The notes under the pieces were generated by a model, which was not told where the DNA came from, made no database searches, and saw only the letters and a list, made by a program, of their open reading frames with translations. Shown piece by piece: positions 17,597 through 25,514 of a DNA stretch of 64,000 nt (the stretch's first letter is position 1; each line of letters opens with the position of its first letter). The translations under genes were made by a program, and so were the position numbers. Origin of the DNA: an uncultured Prevotellaceae bacterium (lineage in GTDB: Bacteria; Bacteroidota; Bacteroidia; Bacteroidales; Bacteroidaceae); NCBI GenBank assembly GCA_900316505.1, contig ONDH01000014.1, positions 39,440-103,439 of the forward strand. Reading direction: 5' to 3'.

Positions 17597-17926
17597 TTAT
17601 TTTGCAGGAGTCTGTGTGCCGGTGGCAGGGAAAGTTGGAACATTCTCTGCGTCGGTTGACTGAGCTGGAGCTGTGATGTTGATAGGTGCTTCTTCCACTG
17701 TGTTTTTGGTCACGAATGCTGCAGAAACAATGCTGAGCACAACCATAGCAACAGCCAAACCCCATGTGGCTTTCTCAAGAAAGTCAGTTGTCTTGCGGAC
17801 ACCCATGATCTGGTTTGAAGAGGCGAAGCTGGATGCAAGACCACCGCCCTTGGATTCCTGAATAAGAACAATTCCGCACATCAAAAGTGATGCGAGAATG
17901 ATAAGTACAATGATTAGTGGGTACAT
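17597..17926 (-). CDS. secG: Protein-export subunit SecG
   Basis: A 109-residue membrane protein with two transmembrane helices (about 3-22 and 53-73). The conserved cytoplasmic loop between them reads LIQESKGGGLASSFASS, as in SecG. It associates with SecYE and helps SecA-driven export. The Pro/Thr/Ala-rich tail is typical of Bacteroidota SecG. It is the last gene of the sigma-54 activator, lptE, TPR unit. It may also have its own promoter at 18035-18042 and ends at a strong terminator. Confidence 0.9.
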   Translation of the reverse strand: MYPLIIVLIILASLLMCGIVLIQESKGGGLASSFASSNQIMGVRKTTDFLEKATWGLAVAMVVLSIVSAAFVTKNTVEEAPINITAPAQSTDAENVPTFPATGTQTPAK

Positions 17927-17987
17927 TTTTGTTATTTGATTTTTTTGTTTATTTATCTTGTTTTTGCTTCAATATCTGAGGGGAAAA

Positions 17988-18734
17988 TCACTTGTTTTCT
18001 TTCAAGAGCACCTCCAGCAGATAAATTTGCGCTGCAAAGTTAGAACTTTTTTTTGGATTATTCAAAGAAATCTTGCGTAATATTTCCAAAGCCTGTTGAT
18101 ATCTGCCTTGTTTTATGTAGATATTGACCATGCTTTCGGTATAAATCTCTTCATCTTCAGCTGATAATTCTGGAGATTCGAATTCTTCGTCATCGATGTC
18201 GGCGATGTCCATGCGCTGTTTCCCTTTTGTCTCCTCAATGAAACTGTCAATGAGGTCAGCACCTTTGAGTTTGGGAGCCTCGCTGCTGGCATCGTCTGAT
18301 GTGCCAAGCGTCTGTGAATCTTGTTGCATGAGGTAGGAGGCGTAATCATTGGTCAGGTCAATCAATGACGGGGTTTCACGTTGTGGCCCATGGTCATCAT
18401 CTGTCTCAATGCCCCCTTCCTGCAAGAAGCGGTCAATTAGCGATATGGTTCTTTCGCTCTCGCCTTCTGTCTCAATGCTGAGAGTGTCGCTGTGGGTGGG
18501 AAGGGTGTAGTTGATGCCTTCCGTCAAAGTGAATAGGGCTGTGCGGTCTGGAACGAATGAGCTTGCTTTTCTCAATTCTGCACCAAAATCTTGTGAGTGG
18601 AGCCTGTACAGATTGGATATATAGAGCAGTCGTGCCGCCTGAAAGAATGGGTATCGTTCAACCAAGGCTTTCAGTTCTGGCAGTGTTTCGACATTTAATT
18701 TTGAGGGGTCTTCCAATAACTCTCTTATGTTCAT
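17988..18734 (-). CDS. Tetratricopeptide-like protein of the lptE-secG block
   Basis: A 248-residue cytoplasmic protein without signal peptide. It starts MNIRELLEDPSKLNVETL, has an acidic, poorly conserved middle (DDEEFESPELSAEDEEIYTE) and ends with a TPR-like hairpin (YIKQGRYQQALEILRKIS). It sits between lptE (34 bp upstream) and secG (61 bp downstream), an arrangement I associate with Bacteroidales envelope-biogenesis blocks. Its 3' end contains the likely secG promoter. Exact function unknown. Confidence 0.75.
   Translation of the reverse strand: MNIRELLEDPSKLNVETLPELKALVERYPFFQAARLLYISNLYRLHSQDFGAELRKASSFVPDRTALFTLTEGINYTLPTHSDTLSIETEGESERTISLIDRFLQEGGIETDDDHGPQRETPSLIDLTNDYASYLMQQDSQTLGTSDDASSEAPKLKGADLIDSFIEETKGKQRMDIADIDDEEFESPELSAEDEEIYTESMVNIYIKQGRYQQALEILRKISLNNPKKSSNFAAQIYLLEVLLKENK
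18035..18042 (-). promoter_or_regulatory. Internal -7 box TAACTTTG upstream of secG
   Basis: TAnnTTTG match inside the 3' end of the TPR gene, about 110 bp upstream of the secG start. It could give secG extra transcription independent of the operon. Confidence 0.4.
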
Positions 18735-18768
18735 TGTATTCTTTAAGTAAATAGGTTTTAGTAGATGA

Positions 18769-19284
18769 TTACCAATCGGCTACGGTGGCATTAAATATTT
18801 GGTCTACGATATCGTCTATCATCTCCTGAACTAATTCTTCCTGCACTGCCGACAATTGTTTGGATGAGTCGTATTCTGTGGTTGCGCTGAATCGTTGTTC
18901 GAAATCCTTTTCGTGTTTCTTGGTGTTGACAAAGCGCACATTTACCACAATCTTTAACTGCACCTGCGTGGAGTATCCATCTGAACCCACACTCTTGTTC
19001 GTCTGACTGTATTCGACGATTTCGCCTGACAGTTGCAGGTCACCGTCACGCTTCAGGACTTTCAGCTTGGTCTTTTGGGCATATACGTCACTGATGCTGT
19101 TGTAGAACATCGACTCCATCGGGCTCCACACATAGTTGGCACGAATGGGGAACTTGTCAAGGCTGATGCTCTTGGTTTTGGTGTAGTCAATGCTTGTGCC
19201 TGTAAACTTGTAGCTTACGCTGCAAGCTACCAACCCACTCACAAGTAACAGTGTCAAACTTGATATGGTGACGTATCTTCTCAT
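18769..19284 (-). CDS. lptE: LPS-assembly lipoprotein LptE
   Basis: A 171-residue lipoprotein. The signal peptide ends in lipobox LVAC at Cys21. The family pattern of small barrel-plug LptE proteins follows (FTGTSIDYTKTKSISLDKFP, then conserved QLSGEIVEYSQ). LptE sits inside the outer-membrane LptD barrel and helps place lipopolysaccharide in the outer leaflet. It lies 43 bp downstream of the sigma-54 activator gene, a pairing common in Bacteroidota. LptC, LptF/G and lptE are all in this window but in separate operons. Confidence 0.85.
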   Translation of the reverse strand: MRRYVTISSLTLLLVSGLVACSVSYKFTGTSIDYTKTKSISLDKFPIRANYVWSPMESMFYNSISDVYAQKTKLKVLKRDGDLQLSGEIVEYSQTNKSVGSDGYSTQVQLKIVVNVRFVNTKKHEKDFEQRFSATTEYDSSKQLSAVQEELVQEMIDDIVDQIFNATVADW

Positions 19285-19327
19285 CTCTTCTGATTTTTCA
19301 TCTTTGCACTATTCAATGTCTCATTCT

Positions 19328-20593
19328 CTAAATTTCCAATCCGTAGTCTTTTATTTTTCTATATAATGTGCGTTCGGAGATATCAAGTTCCTGAGCAGTT
19401 TTCTTGCGGTTGCCGTTGTTGCGTTTCAGTGAGTCGATGATGTTTTTCTTCATGAGCTCCTTGTTCGACATGGGGGCTTCCTCAATCGTTTCAATGTCTT
19501 CCACTTCTTGTATGTTGTGGTTGGAGTAGGGCATATTGCCTTGCGGTTGATACCTCTGCTTGTTGACGATGTAGGGTTGCAGTTCCTCTGCCTCCTCGTT
19601 GTAAAGCCCATAATGCCCTTGTGGCACATGCTGCATGCTGTCCATGTTGTTGTGTACCAATTCTTTCAAATCCTTCACCTCTTTGCCAATGCTTGATAGC
19701 AGTTGGAACAGCAAGTCACGTTCTTTCTCGTAGCTGTGTGTTTCAGGGGTGTGCATTTCTCTGTTAGCACCATGCAACACCAAACTGGTTTCTCCCAATG
19801 AGTCGTCTGTCACACCATAGCTCATCAGAATTTGAGGGGTGATTTCACGTTCCTGGCTGATAATGCTGATTTGTTCCACCAAATTGCGCAACTGACGAAT
19901 GTTGCCAGGCCATTTGTATTTCAAAAGAAGCATGCGCGCTTCTTCTGTCAAACGCACTGGTTCTATGCGATATTTCTCGGAGATGTCGTAGGCGAATTTC
20001 CTGAACAGCAGTTCGATGTCTCGTCCTCTTTCTCTCAATGGTGGCATGCTGATAGGAATCGTGTTCAGACGATAATACAAATCCTCGCGGAATTTTCCCT
20101 CCCGGATGGCTTTCTGCATGTTCACATTCGTTGCTGCCACAATTCTCACGTTGGTCTTTCTCACTTCGCTTTCACCCACACGGATGTATTCACCTGTCTC
20201 AAGCACACGCAGCAGACGTGCTTGTGTGGCAAGTGGAAGTTCACCCACTTCATCCAAGAAGAGTGTTCCGTTGTTTGCCACGCTAAAATAGCCCTCACGG
20301 TCATCCAAAGCTCCTGTGAAGGAGCCTTTCTTGTGTCCAAACAGCTCAGAATCTATGGTGCCTTCCGGAAGCGAACCGCAGTTGATGGCGAAATACTTGT
20401 TGTGCTTTCGCGTGGAATTATCGTGAATCACCCTTGGCAACACTTCCTTACCAACACCGCTTTCGCCATATATCAGTACCGACAACTCCGTCGGTGCCAC
20501 TTGAATGGCTATGTCGATGCTGCGGTTCAAACCATCGTAGTTACCTACAATGCCATATCGTTGCTTGATTTGTTGTATAGCTTTCTCGTCCAT
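19328..20593 (-). CDS. Sigma-54-dependent transcriptional activator
   Basis: From the ATG at 20593 it has 421 residues; the longer frame from 20647 crosses the -7 box at 20618-20625. The AAA+ core has Walker A GESGVGKE, the sigma-54-contacting loop GSFTGALDD (usual form GAFTGA), Walker B TLFLDEVGEL and the arginine-finger region FREDLYYRL. A linker of about 100 residues leads to a C-terminal Fis-type helix-turn-helix (NRKKTAQELDISERTLYRKI). There is no receiver or GAF domain, so its signal input is unclear. It heads the lptE-TPR-secG unit, suggesting a link to envelope biogenesis. Confidence 0.9.
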   Translation of the reverse strand: MDEKAIQQIKQRYGIVGNYDGLNRSIDIAIQVAPTELSVLIYGESGVGKEVLPRVIHDNSTRKHNKYFAINCGSLPEGTIDSELFGHKKGSFTGALDDREGYFSVANNGTLFLDEVGELPLATQARLLRVLETGEYIRVGESEVRKTNVRIVAATNVNMQKAIREGKFREDLYYRLNTIPISMPPLRERGRDIELLFRKFAYDISEKYRIEPVRLTEEARMLLLKYKWPGNIRQLRNLVEQISIISQEREITPQILMSYGVTDDSLGETSLVLHGANREMHTPETHSYEKERDLLFQLLSSIGKEVKDLKELVHNNMDSMQHVPQGHYGLYNEEAEELQPYIVNKQRYQPQGNMPYSNHNIQEVEDIETIEEAPMSNKELMKKNIIDSLKRNNGNRKKTAQELDISERTLYRKIKDYGLEI

Positions 20594-20617
20594 GGTGGTC
20601 AAAACACAAAATCGTGA

Positions 20618-20625
20618 CAAAATTA
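20618..20625 (-). promoter_or_regulatory. -7 box TAATTTTG of the sigma-54 activator operon
   Basis: TAnnTTTG match on the minus strand, 24 bp upstream of ATG 20593. Confidence 0.6.
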
Positions 20626-20774
20626 CACAAATTCCCTCAACTAACAATGAAATTTTGTCAGTTTTTGAGGGAATCAGGAGTTTTTGTACAAACTTTTGCC
20701 TTCCTTGCGAGTTTATGGAACGAGTGAAGGATTATTTATCTGGCATAGCTGCAACGTCACGTCTATTCAGAAGG

Positions 20775-21635
20775 TCATTCTTGTTTCTCTGCTGCAGCAT
20801 CACTTTTCTCAGTCTCTGGAACAGCCATTCTGAAAGAGATAGGAAGTGAATATCTTACGCGTACAGGCTTGCCGTCTTTTTTTCCGGGTGTCCATTTGGG
20901 CATCGACTTGACCACTCGTGCAGCTTCTTCATCCAAAGCGGGATGTATGGATTTCATCACTTTCACTTCATCGATGCTTCCATCCTTGTTGACAATGAAA
21001 CTGACGATAACCCGTCCTTGTGCATTATCCTTCTGTGCTTCTTCTGGATATTGCATGTTTTGTGAGAGCCATGTCATGAGTGCTTGCTGTCCGCCTTCGA
21101 ACTCGGCTTGAACATCAGGTGCTTCCACTACAGGCTCCATTTGTCGTGGTGGAAAAGGAAACTGTGGCTGTTCTTCTTTTTTGACTTCCAATTTGATGAT
21201 GTCCTTATAGACTTTTGCCCAATACTCTGCCTTCTGTTCGTCTTTGGGCACACCTGCTCCTTGGTGATAAATGGAGGCAAGGTTGAATTGTGCATCTTTC
21301 AGTCCTTGGTTTGCTGCTTTCTCAAACCATTCCACAGCTTTGCTTATGTCTTGTGGCACCACTTTTCCCTCCACGTAGAATGTACCGATGTTGTACTGTG
21401 CACCGGCATGTCCGTTTTCTGCTGCTTTTTCATAGGCGGCAAATGCCTTGTCGTACTTCTGTGCTTCGAGAAATTCGTTGCCTTTCTGGTAATTCTTTTC
21501 TGCTTCAGCAGCTTTCTGTTGTGCTTGACGTTTCGCCATCTGCCCGAAGTTGCCGAAACCACCAGGGAATTGTGCTGACATATGCATGGTCAGCATCATG
21601 GCTACTGCCATTAGGAGCCATCTGTTCTTTGCCAT
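20775..21635 (-). CDS. Sel1-repeat protein with TonB-like C-terminal domain
   Basis: The start at ATG 21635 (286 residues) gives a signal peptide (about 1-22); the longer frame from 21710 runs through the -7 box at 21683-21690. About three Sel1/TPR-like repeats follow (NEFLEAQKYDKAFAAYEKA, AGAQYNIGTFYVEGKVVPQD, AQFNLASIYHQGAGVPKDE), then a Pro-rich linker. The C-terminus is a TonB_C-like domain (VSFIVNKDGSIDEVKVMKSI, PKWTPGKKDGKPVRVRY). Ordinary TonB is anchored by an N-terminal membrane helix; here the domain is on a secreted protein, so it need not energise transport. Monocistronic. Confidence 0.85.
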   Translation of the reverse strand: MAKNRWLLMAVAMMLTMHMSAQFPGGFGNFGQMAKRQAQQKAAEAEKNYQKGNEFLEAQKYDKAFAAYEKAAENGHAGAQYNIGTFYVEGKVVPQDISKAVEWFEKAANQGLKDAQFNLASIYHQGAGVPKDEQKAEYWAKVYKDIIKLEVKKEEQPQFPFPPRQMEPVVEAPDVQAEFEGGQQALMTWLSQNMQYPEEAQKDNAQGRVIVSFIVNKDGSIDEVKVMKSIHPALDEEAARVVKSMPKWTPGKKDGKPVRVRYSLPISFRMAVPETEKSDAAAEKQE

Positions 21636-21682
21636 TTCTTTGTTTGATTTTATTAGATTAGTAAATAAAGTGATTGATGTCG

Positions 21683-21690
21683 CAAAGTTA
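21683..21690 (-). promoter_or_regulatory. -7 box TAACTTTG of the Sel1-TonB gene
   Basis: TAnnTTTG match on the minus strand, 47 bp upstream of ATG 21635. Confidence 0.6.
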
Positions 21691-21764
21691 CGAATAAATT
21701 CCTGAAACAAACAAAGATTTGGGAAACTTTCTTGGAAAGATTTTGTGGTTTGCAGAAAATGTCG

Positions 21765-21772
21765 TTACTTTG
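21765..21772 (+). promoter_or_regulatory. Probable -7 box TTACTTTG of the lipoprotein gene
   Basis: One mismatch to TAnnTTTG, 40 bp upstream of ATG 21813 and divergent from the Sel1-TonB promoter. Confidence 0.45.
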
Positions 21773-21812
21773 CAAGAGGTTTTTGCAATCACTATTTAAT
21801 ACTTTTACAAAT

Positions 21813-22727
21813 ATGAAGAAACTAGCTTTGTATGCATTGGGACTTTGTGTGTCCTTGATGTTTATGAATTGTAAGGGACAGGCTTCTGGTGGTAACTCAG
21901 ATGGTGACGCTACGGACGACTCTGTACAGGTGGAAAATATTCTGAATGTGGGAGAGCCTACGGTGGAGAAGTTTGTGAGGGTCGTGAAGGAAAACAGTGA
22001 GATTTTCCGATATGCTGATCCCGAGAGCCCTTGGCTTGTAACATGGATGGAAGACCTTGAGTCGGATATGGCCATCATTGTGGATAAGTGGTCAAATGAA
22101 GATGTGCCTGACGGCTATAGCTGTGATGAGAGCTTTGCTTATCCTGGTCAGGTGTTTGCTGTGCTTGGTGAAGAAGGTGACTTCTACAAGGTGAGCATCT
22201 ATAACGATAATTGTGACATAGAGTCTGGTTTTGTGAAGAAGGCAGATGTGGAGGATGTGGAACCGGAGACTGCAACAGCAGATGCTTTGGAGGAATTTGA
22301 TTCCGAGATTGAGGGAATGGACATGAAAATTTTCAAAGAAGGAAAGTATAAGGGACTTGTGTTGCGTGTGTTACAAGATGAACTGCATGGTATAACTTTG
22401 GAAGTGGGCGTGCTGATGAATGGTTGTTTGGCATTTCCCGAGCTGAACCGTGGCGAGATTTTCTGTGACCGAAATGTGAAGGAGCTGACTTTCATGGGAA
22501 AGGCGAAAGAGGGCGAATTGCAATACTATTTCAAGTATCCGAAATCAATGGCATGTTGGCCTGAACAGGATTTTATGGAGGGATTTGATTTTGACAAGTT
22601 GACGGATGAGCAGATAGGGAAGATTGTGCAGGACATGAAGGAACGAAAGTCGGAATTTGTGAAGTATGATTATTTGATTCCAGGAGCGGAAGGTGGTCTC
22701 TTGTCTTTCTGGATGAAGAACAAGTAA
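21813..22727 (+). CDS. Lipoprotein of unknown function
   Basis: The frame opens at 21732, but ATG 21813 gives a typical lipoprotein signal (LALYALGLCVSLMFMNC) ending at a Cys followed by a Gly/Ser/Asp-rich tether. The product has 304 residues. The segment around residues 100-150 (QVFAVLGEEGDFYKVSIYND) looks like an SH3b-type fold. The remainder is acidic and not recognised. The residue before the lipidated Cys is Asn, an imperfect lipobox, so lipidation is likely but not certain. It is followed 30 bp later by an SGNH hydrolase gene on the same strand, and the two probably share a transcript ending at the terminator near 24000. Confidence 0.7.
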   Translation: MKKLALYALGLCVSLMFMNCKGQASGGNSDGDATDDSVQVENILNVGEPTVEKFVRVVKENSEIFRYADPESPWLVTWMEDLESDMAIIVDKWSNEDVPDGYSCDESFAYPGQVFAVLGEEGDFYKVSIYNDNCDIESGFVKKADVEDVEPETATADALEEFDSEIEGMDMKIFKEGKYKGLVLRVLQDELHGITLEVGVLMNGCLAFPELNRGEIFCDRNVKELTFMGKAKEGELQYYFKYPKSMACWPEQDFMEGFDFDKLTDEQIGKIVQDMKERKSEFVKYDYLIPGAEGGLLSFWMKNK

Positions 22728-22757
22728 TGATGTTTAACCAAAAATAATTATTATAAT

Positions 22758-23960
22758 ATGAGAAAAATCGTATTGCTAATGGTAGCAATGACAATGGCAG
22801 CTGCGACTCTCTCGGCAAAAGAGAAAAAACAGCAGTATGTGGCAACGTGGACTACTGCCATTCAGAAAGTGGAACCTCACAATCTGGCTCCTGCTCCATA
22901 TTTGTCGGGTAATTCCTTGAGGCAGATTGTGGAGGTGTCTTTCGGTGGTAAAGAAGTTGCACTGAAGTTGTCCAATGAATTCAATACGGAAGAAACAGAA
23001 ATTCTGGGTGTGGAACTGGCTGAGGCTGATTCACAGGGTGCTTCTTCTGAGATTAAAGGTTCGTCTACACCTTTGTTCTTCAATGGTAAAAGAGGTGTGA
23101 CCATGAAACCTGGTGAGGTGATTGTATCTGACCTCGTGGCATTCAAGATGAAACCTCGCATGAACGTAGCCATCACCATTCATTTTGGTAAGGCTTCGCA
23201 GACAGATGTGACGGGACACCCGGGTTCTCGCACTAGTTCTTACATAGCCAAGGGGGACACGAAGGATTTCAAGGATGCTGTGGAAACTGCCCATTGGTAC
23301 TATATCAACAGTTTGTTGGTAGCTGTTCCGAAAGGGAAGTTTGGTGCTATTGCTGCTATTGGTAATTCCATCACAGACGGTAGAGGTACTACTACCAATG
23401 GACAGAATCGTTGGACAGACGTACTTTCAGAACGCCTTTTGCAGAACAAGAAGACCAAGAACTTAAGTGTTCTGAATTTAGGACTTGGCGGTAATTGTGT
23501 GCTGCGTGGTGGATTGGGTCCTACTGCAAACAGCCGATACAATCGTGATGTGTTAATGCAGGAAGGTGTAAAGTATGCCATTGTGTTTGAAGGTGTCAAT
23601 GATTTGGGTGGTTCTCGCGATGGTGAAGCGACTGCTAAACAATTGATTGAGTCATTCCAGGCAATGATTAAGAAAGCGCATGAGAAAGGCATTAAAATCT
23701 ATGGTGGTACCATTATGCCATTCAAGGGTAACAATTATTATAATGAATCACGCGAGAAAGGTCGTCAGATGGTGAACGAGTGGATTCGCACCTCTGGCGA
23801 ATATGATGGTGTCATTGATTTCGATGCTGCCACAAGAGATCCTGAACAGCCTGACCGTCTCAATCCGGCTTTCCTTTTCGAGAACGACTGGCTGCATCCG
23901 AACGCCATTGGTTATCAGAAGATGGGTGAATCGATTGATCTCAACCTCTTCACACGATAG
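22758..23960 (+). CDS. Secreted SGNH/GDSL-type hydrolase
   Basis: A 400-residue exported esterase. The signal peptide spans about residues 1-20. The N-terminal half is a beta-sandwich-like region (SLRQIVEVSFGGKEVALKLS), the C-terminal half an SGNH hydrolase. Block I is AIGNSITDG with the nucleophile Ser, then the block II Gly (LGLGGNCVL), block III GVND and block V DWLHPN with the catalytic Asp/His pair. Such enzymes remove acetyl or acyl groups from plant or host glycans. The substrate cannot be read from the context. It is the last gene before a strong terminator. Confidence 0.88.
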   Translation: MRKIVLLMVAMTMAAATLSAKEKKQQYVATWTTAIQKVEPHNLAPAPYLSGNSLRQIVEVSFGGKEVALKLSNEFNTEETEILGVELAEADSQGASSEIKGSSTPLFFNGKRGVTMKPGEVIVSDLVAFKMKPRMNVAITIHFGKASQTDVTGHPGSRTSSYIAKGDTKDFKDAVETAHWYYINSLLVAVPKGKFGAIAAIGNSITDGRGTTTNGQNRWTDVLSERLLQNKKTKNLSVLNLGLGGNCVLRGGLGPTANSRYNRDVLMQEGVKYAIVFEGVNDLGGSRDGEATAKQLIESFQAMIKKAHEKGIKIYGGTIMPFKGNNYYNESREKGRQMVNEWIRTSGEYDGVIDFDAATRDPEQPDRLNPAFLFENDWLHPNAIGYQKMGESIDLNLFTR

Positions 23961-23975
23961 ACAAGACTTCTACGG

Positions 23976-24020
23976 AATAATAGAGAGGCATTTCCTGCTT
24001 GGGGATGCCTCTCTATTATT
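23976..24020. terminator. Bidirectional intrinsic terminator
   Basis: A perfect 16-bp stem (AATAATAGAGAGGCAT and its complement) with a 13-nt loop, between convergent genes: 16 bp after the SGNH hydrolase stop and 27 bp from the metallo-hydrolase stop. Confidence 0.88.
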
Positions 24021-24046
24021 GAATCGTATTTAATGTTGCAAAGAGT

Positions 24047-24691
24047 TTAGCCTCTCAGATAGGGGTTGTACATCTTTTCTCTTCCTATCGTGGTGGAAGG
24101 GCCATGTCCACAAAACACTTTTGTGTCGTCAGGTAAGTTTGCCAGCTTTTTGAGGCTCTGCATAAGGGATTCGTAATTACCGCCTTCCAAATCGGTGCGT
24201 CCGCAGCTGCCACAAAAGAGGGTGTCGCCAGAAAAGAGGATATGGTCTTTTTCGGAATGGAAACAGATACAACCATGGCTGTGTCCTGGTGTGGTGAGCA
24301 CTTTAAGGGTTGTTTCGCCAAACATCACTTCGCTTCCATCGAGCAATGATGTACCAAGTGGTGGAAGAGGAGGGTGGGGAATGCCAACACCGATAACAGA
24401 ACGAATCTGCTCATCCATGTTCTCATAGATGTGCAAGTCCTCGTAATTGGCTTCAGGACATAATCCCATATCACGATGTACGAAAGTGTTGCCCCATATG
24501 TGGTCGAAATGCAGGTGTGTGTTCAACAAATGTTTCACTTGCAAGTCATTGTTGGCAATGTATTTCTTGATGTCAGCCCATTCATACTCGTCCGAGCAAC
24601 CACAATCAATGATGACAGCTTCTTTTGTATCATCGTTTACCACATAGCAATTCTCACCTAATGGGTTCACCACAAATGTCTTGATTATCAT
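24047..24691 (-). CDS. Metallo-beta-lactamase-fold hydrolase (glyoxalase II-like)
   Basis: A 214-residue cytoplasmic binuclear-metal hydrolase. The metal motif is NTHLHFDHIWG (HxHxDH). Further ligands appear in TPGHSHGC, FSGDTLFCGSCGR and FCGHGPST. The length and short C-terminus fit small glyoxalase-II-like thioester hydrolases rather than full-length GloB. rsmG lies 46 bp upstream on the same strand. It ends at the bidirectional terminator. Confidence 0.85.
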   Translation of the reverse strand: MIIKTFVVNPLGENCYVVNDDTKEAVIIDCGCSDEYEWADIKKYIANNDLQVKHLLNTHLHFDHIWGNTFVHRDMGLCPEANYEDLHIYENMDEQIRSVIGVGIPHPPLPPLGTSLLDGSEVMFGETTLKVLTTPGHSHGCICFHSEKDHILFSGDTLFCGSCGRTDLEGGNYESLMQSLKKLANLPDDTKVFCGHGPSTTIGREKMYNPYLRG

Positions 24692-24737
24692 AGATAATTA
24701 TAAGTTATGGATTCAAGTTTGAGTTTGGCAAGAAACT

Positions 24738-25367
24738 TTACACTTTACAAATTACGTGCACCACTTTTTTTGTCTTGAAATACTCTTCTTCGAAAAAGTC
24801 ACTTAGCTCCCATACTGTCGCAATATTTTTCATCGAGGCAATTTCACCAGCCAGTTCTCCTCCCTTCAAGGCAATGATACCATTGGGAAAAGCATTGCGC
24901 TGTTCCTTCTTAATGTTCTTTTTTGCCACTTTCATCAAATCTGTCATCGGCATTACGGCACGAGTCACAACGAAATCGTACTTCTCTTTGATCTCTTCTG
25001 CTCTTGCATGACTGAACTTCACATTTTTCAATCCGATGGCTGTTGCTACTTCGTTGGCTACTTTTACTTTCTTTCCGATGCTGTCAACGAGATGAAACTG
25101 TACGTTAGGGTAGAGTATTGCCAATGGAATGCCTGGGAAACCACCACCTGTTCCAAGATCCATAATGGTGGTGCCGTCTTTGAAGTTCACCACTTTGGCG
25201 ATGCCTAACGAGTGCAGTACATGGTGCTCGTATAGGTTTTGGATGTCCTTACGCGAAATCACATTGATTTTCGCGTTCCAATCATTGTAAAGAGCCTCAA
25301 GTTGAGAAAACTGCTCAACCTGAAGCTCTGTGAGATGTGGAAAATACTTTTGAATGATGTTCGTCAT
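24738..25367 (-). CDS. rsmG: 16S rRNA (guanine-527 N7)-methyltransferase RsmG
   Basis: A 209-residue SAM-dependent methyltransferase that modifies G527 of 16S rRNA. The family start reads WNAKINVISRKDIQNLYEHH, the SAM loop is DLGTGGGFPGIPLA, and motif VVTRAVMP sits at the usual place. The length is normal for the family. It is probably co-transcribed with the metallo-hydrolase downstream. The 147-bp gap to the upstream DUF4301 gene is filled by period-7 repeats. Confidence 0.93.
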   Translation of the reverse strand: MTNIIQKYFPHLTELQVEQFSQLEALYNDWNAKINVISRKDIQNLYEHHVLHSLGIAKVVNFKDGTTIMDLGTGGGFPGIPLAILYPNVQFHLVDSIGKKVKVANEVATAIGLKNVKFSHARAEEIKEKYDFVVTRAVMPMTDLMKVAKKNIKKEQRNAFPNGIIALKGGELAGEIASMKNIATVWELSDFFEEEYFKTKKVVHVICKV

Positions 25368-25384
25368 TTTATTTTCAATTATAC

Positions 25385-25511
25385 GATTTACAATTTACCA
25401 TTTATTTTGCAATTAAATTATTTAGCGATTTGTTCTATGACCGCATAGTTAAAGGTCAAATTATGCAATCGCTCCATAATCTGTGAATGGTAAATGGTCA
25501 AATTGTAAATG
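25385..25511. repeat. Period-7 TTTACCA/GGTAAAT arrays E, inverted
   Basis: 25385-25408 contains tttacaa-tttacca-tttattt. 25484-25511 contains tggtaaa-tggtcaa-attgtaa, roughly its reverse complement, so the RNA could fold back. The right arm ends 4 bp from the DUF4301 stop codon. Confidence 0.65.
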
Positions 25512-25514
25512 ATG

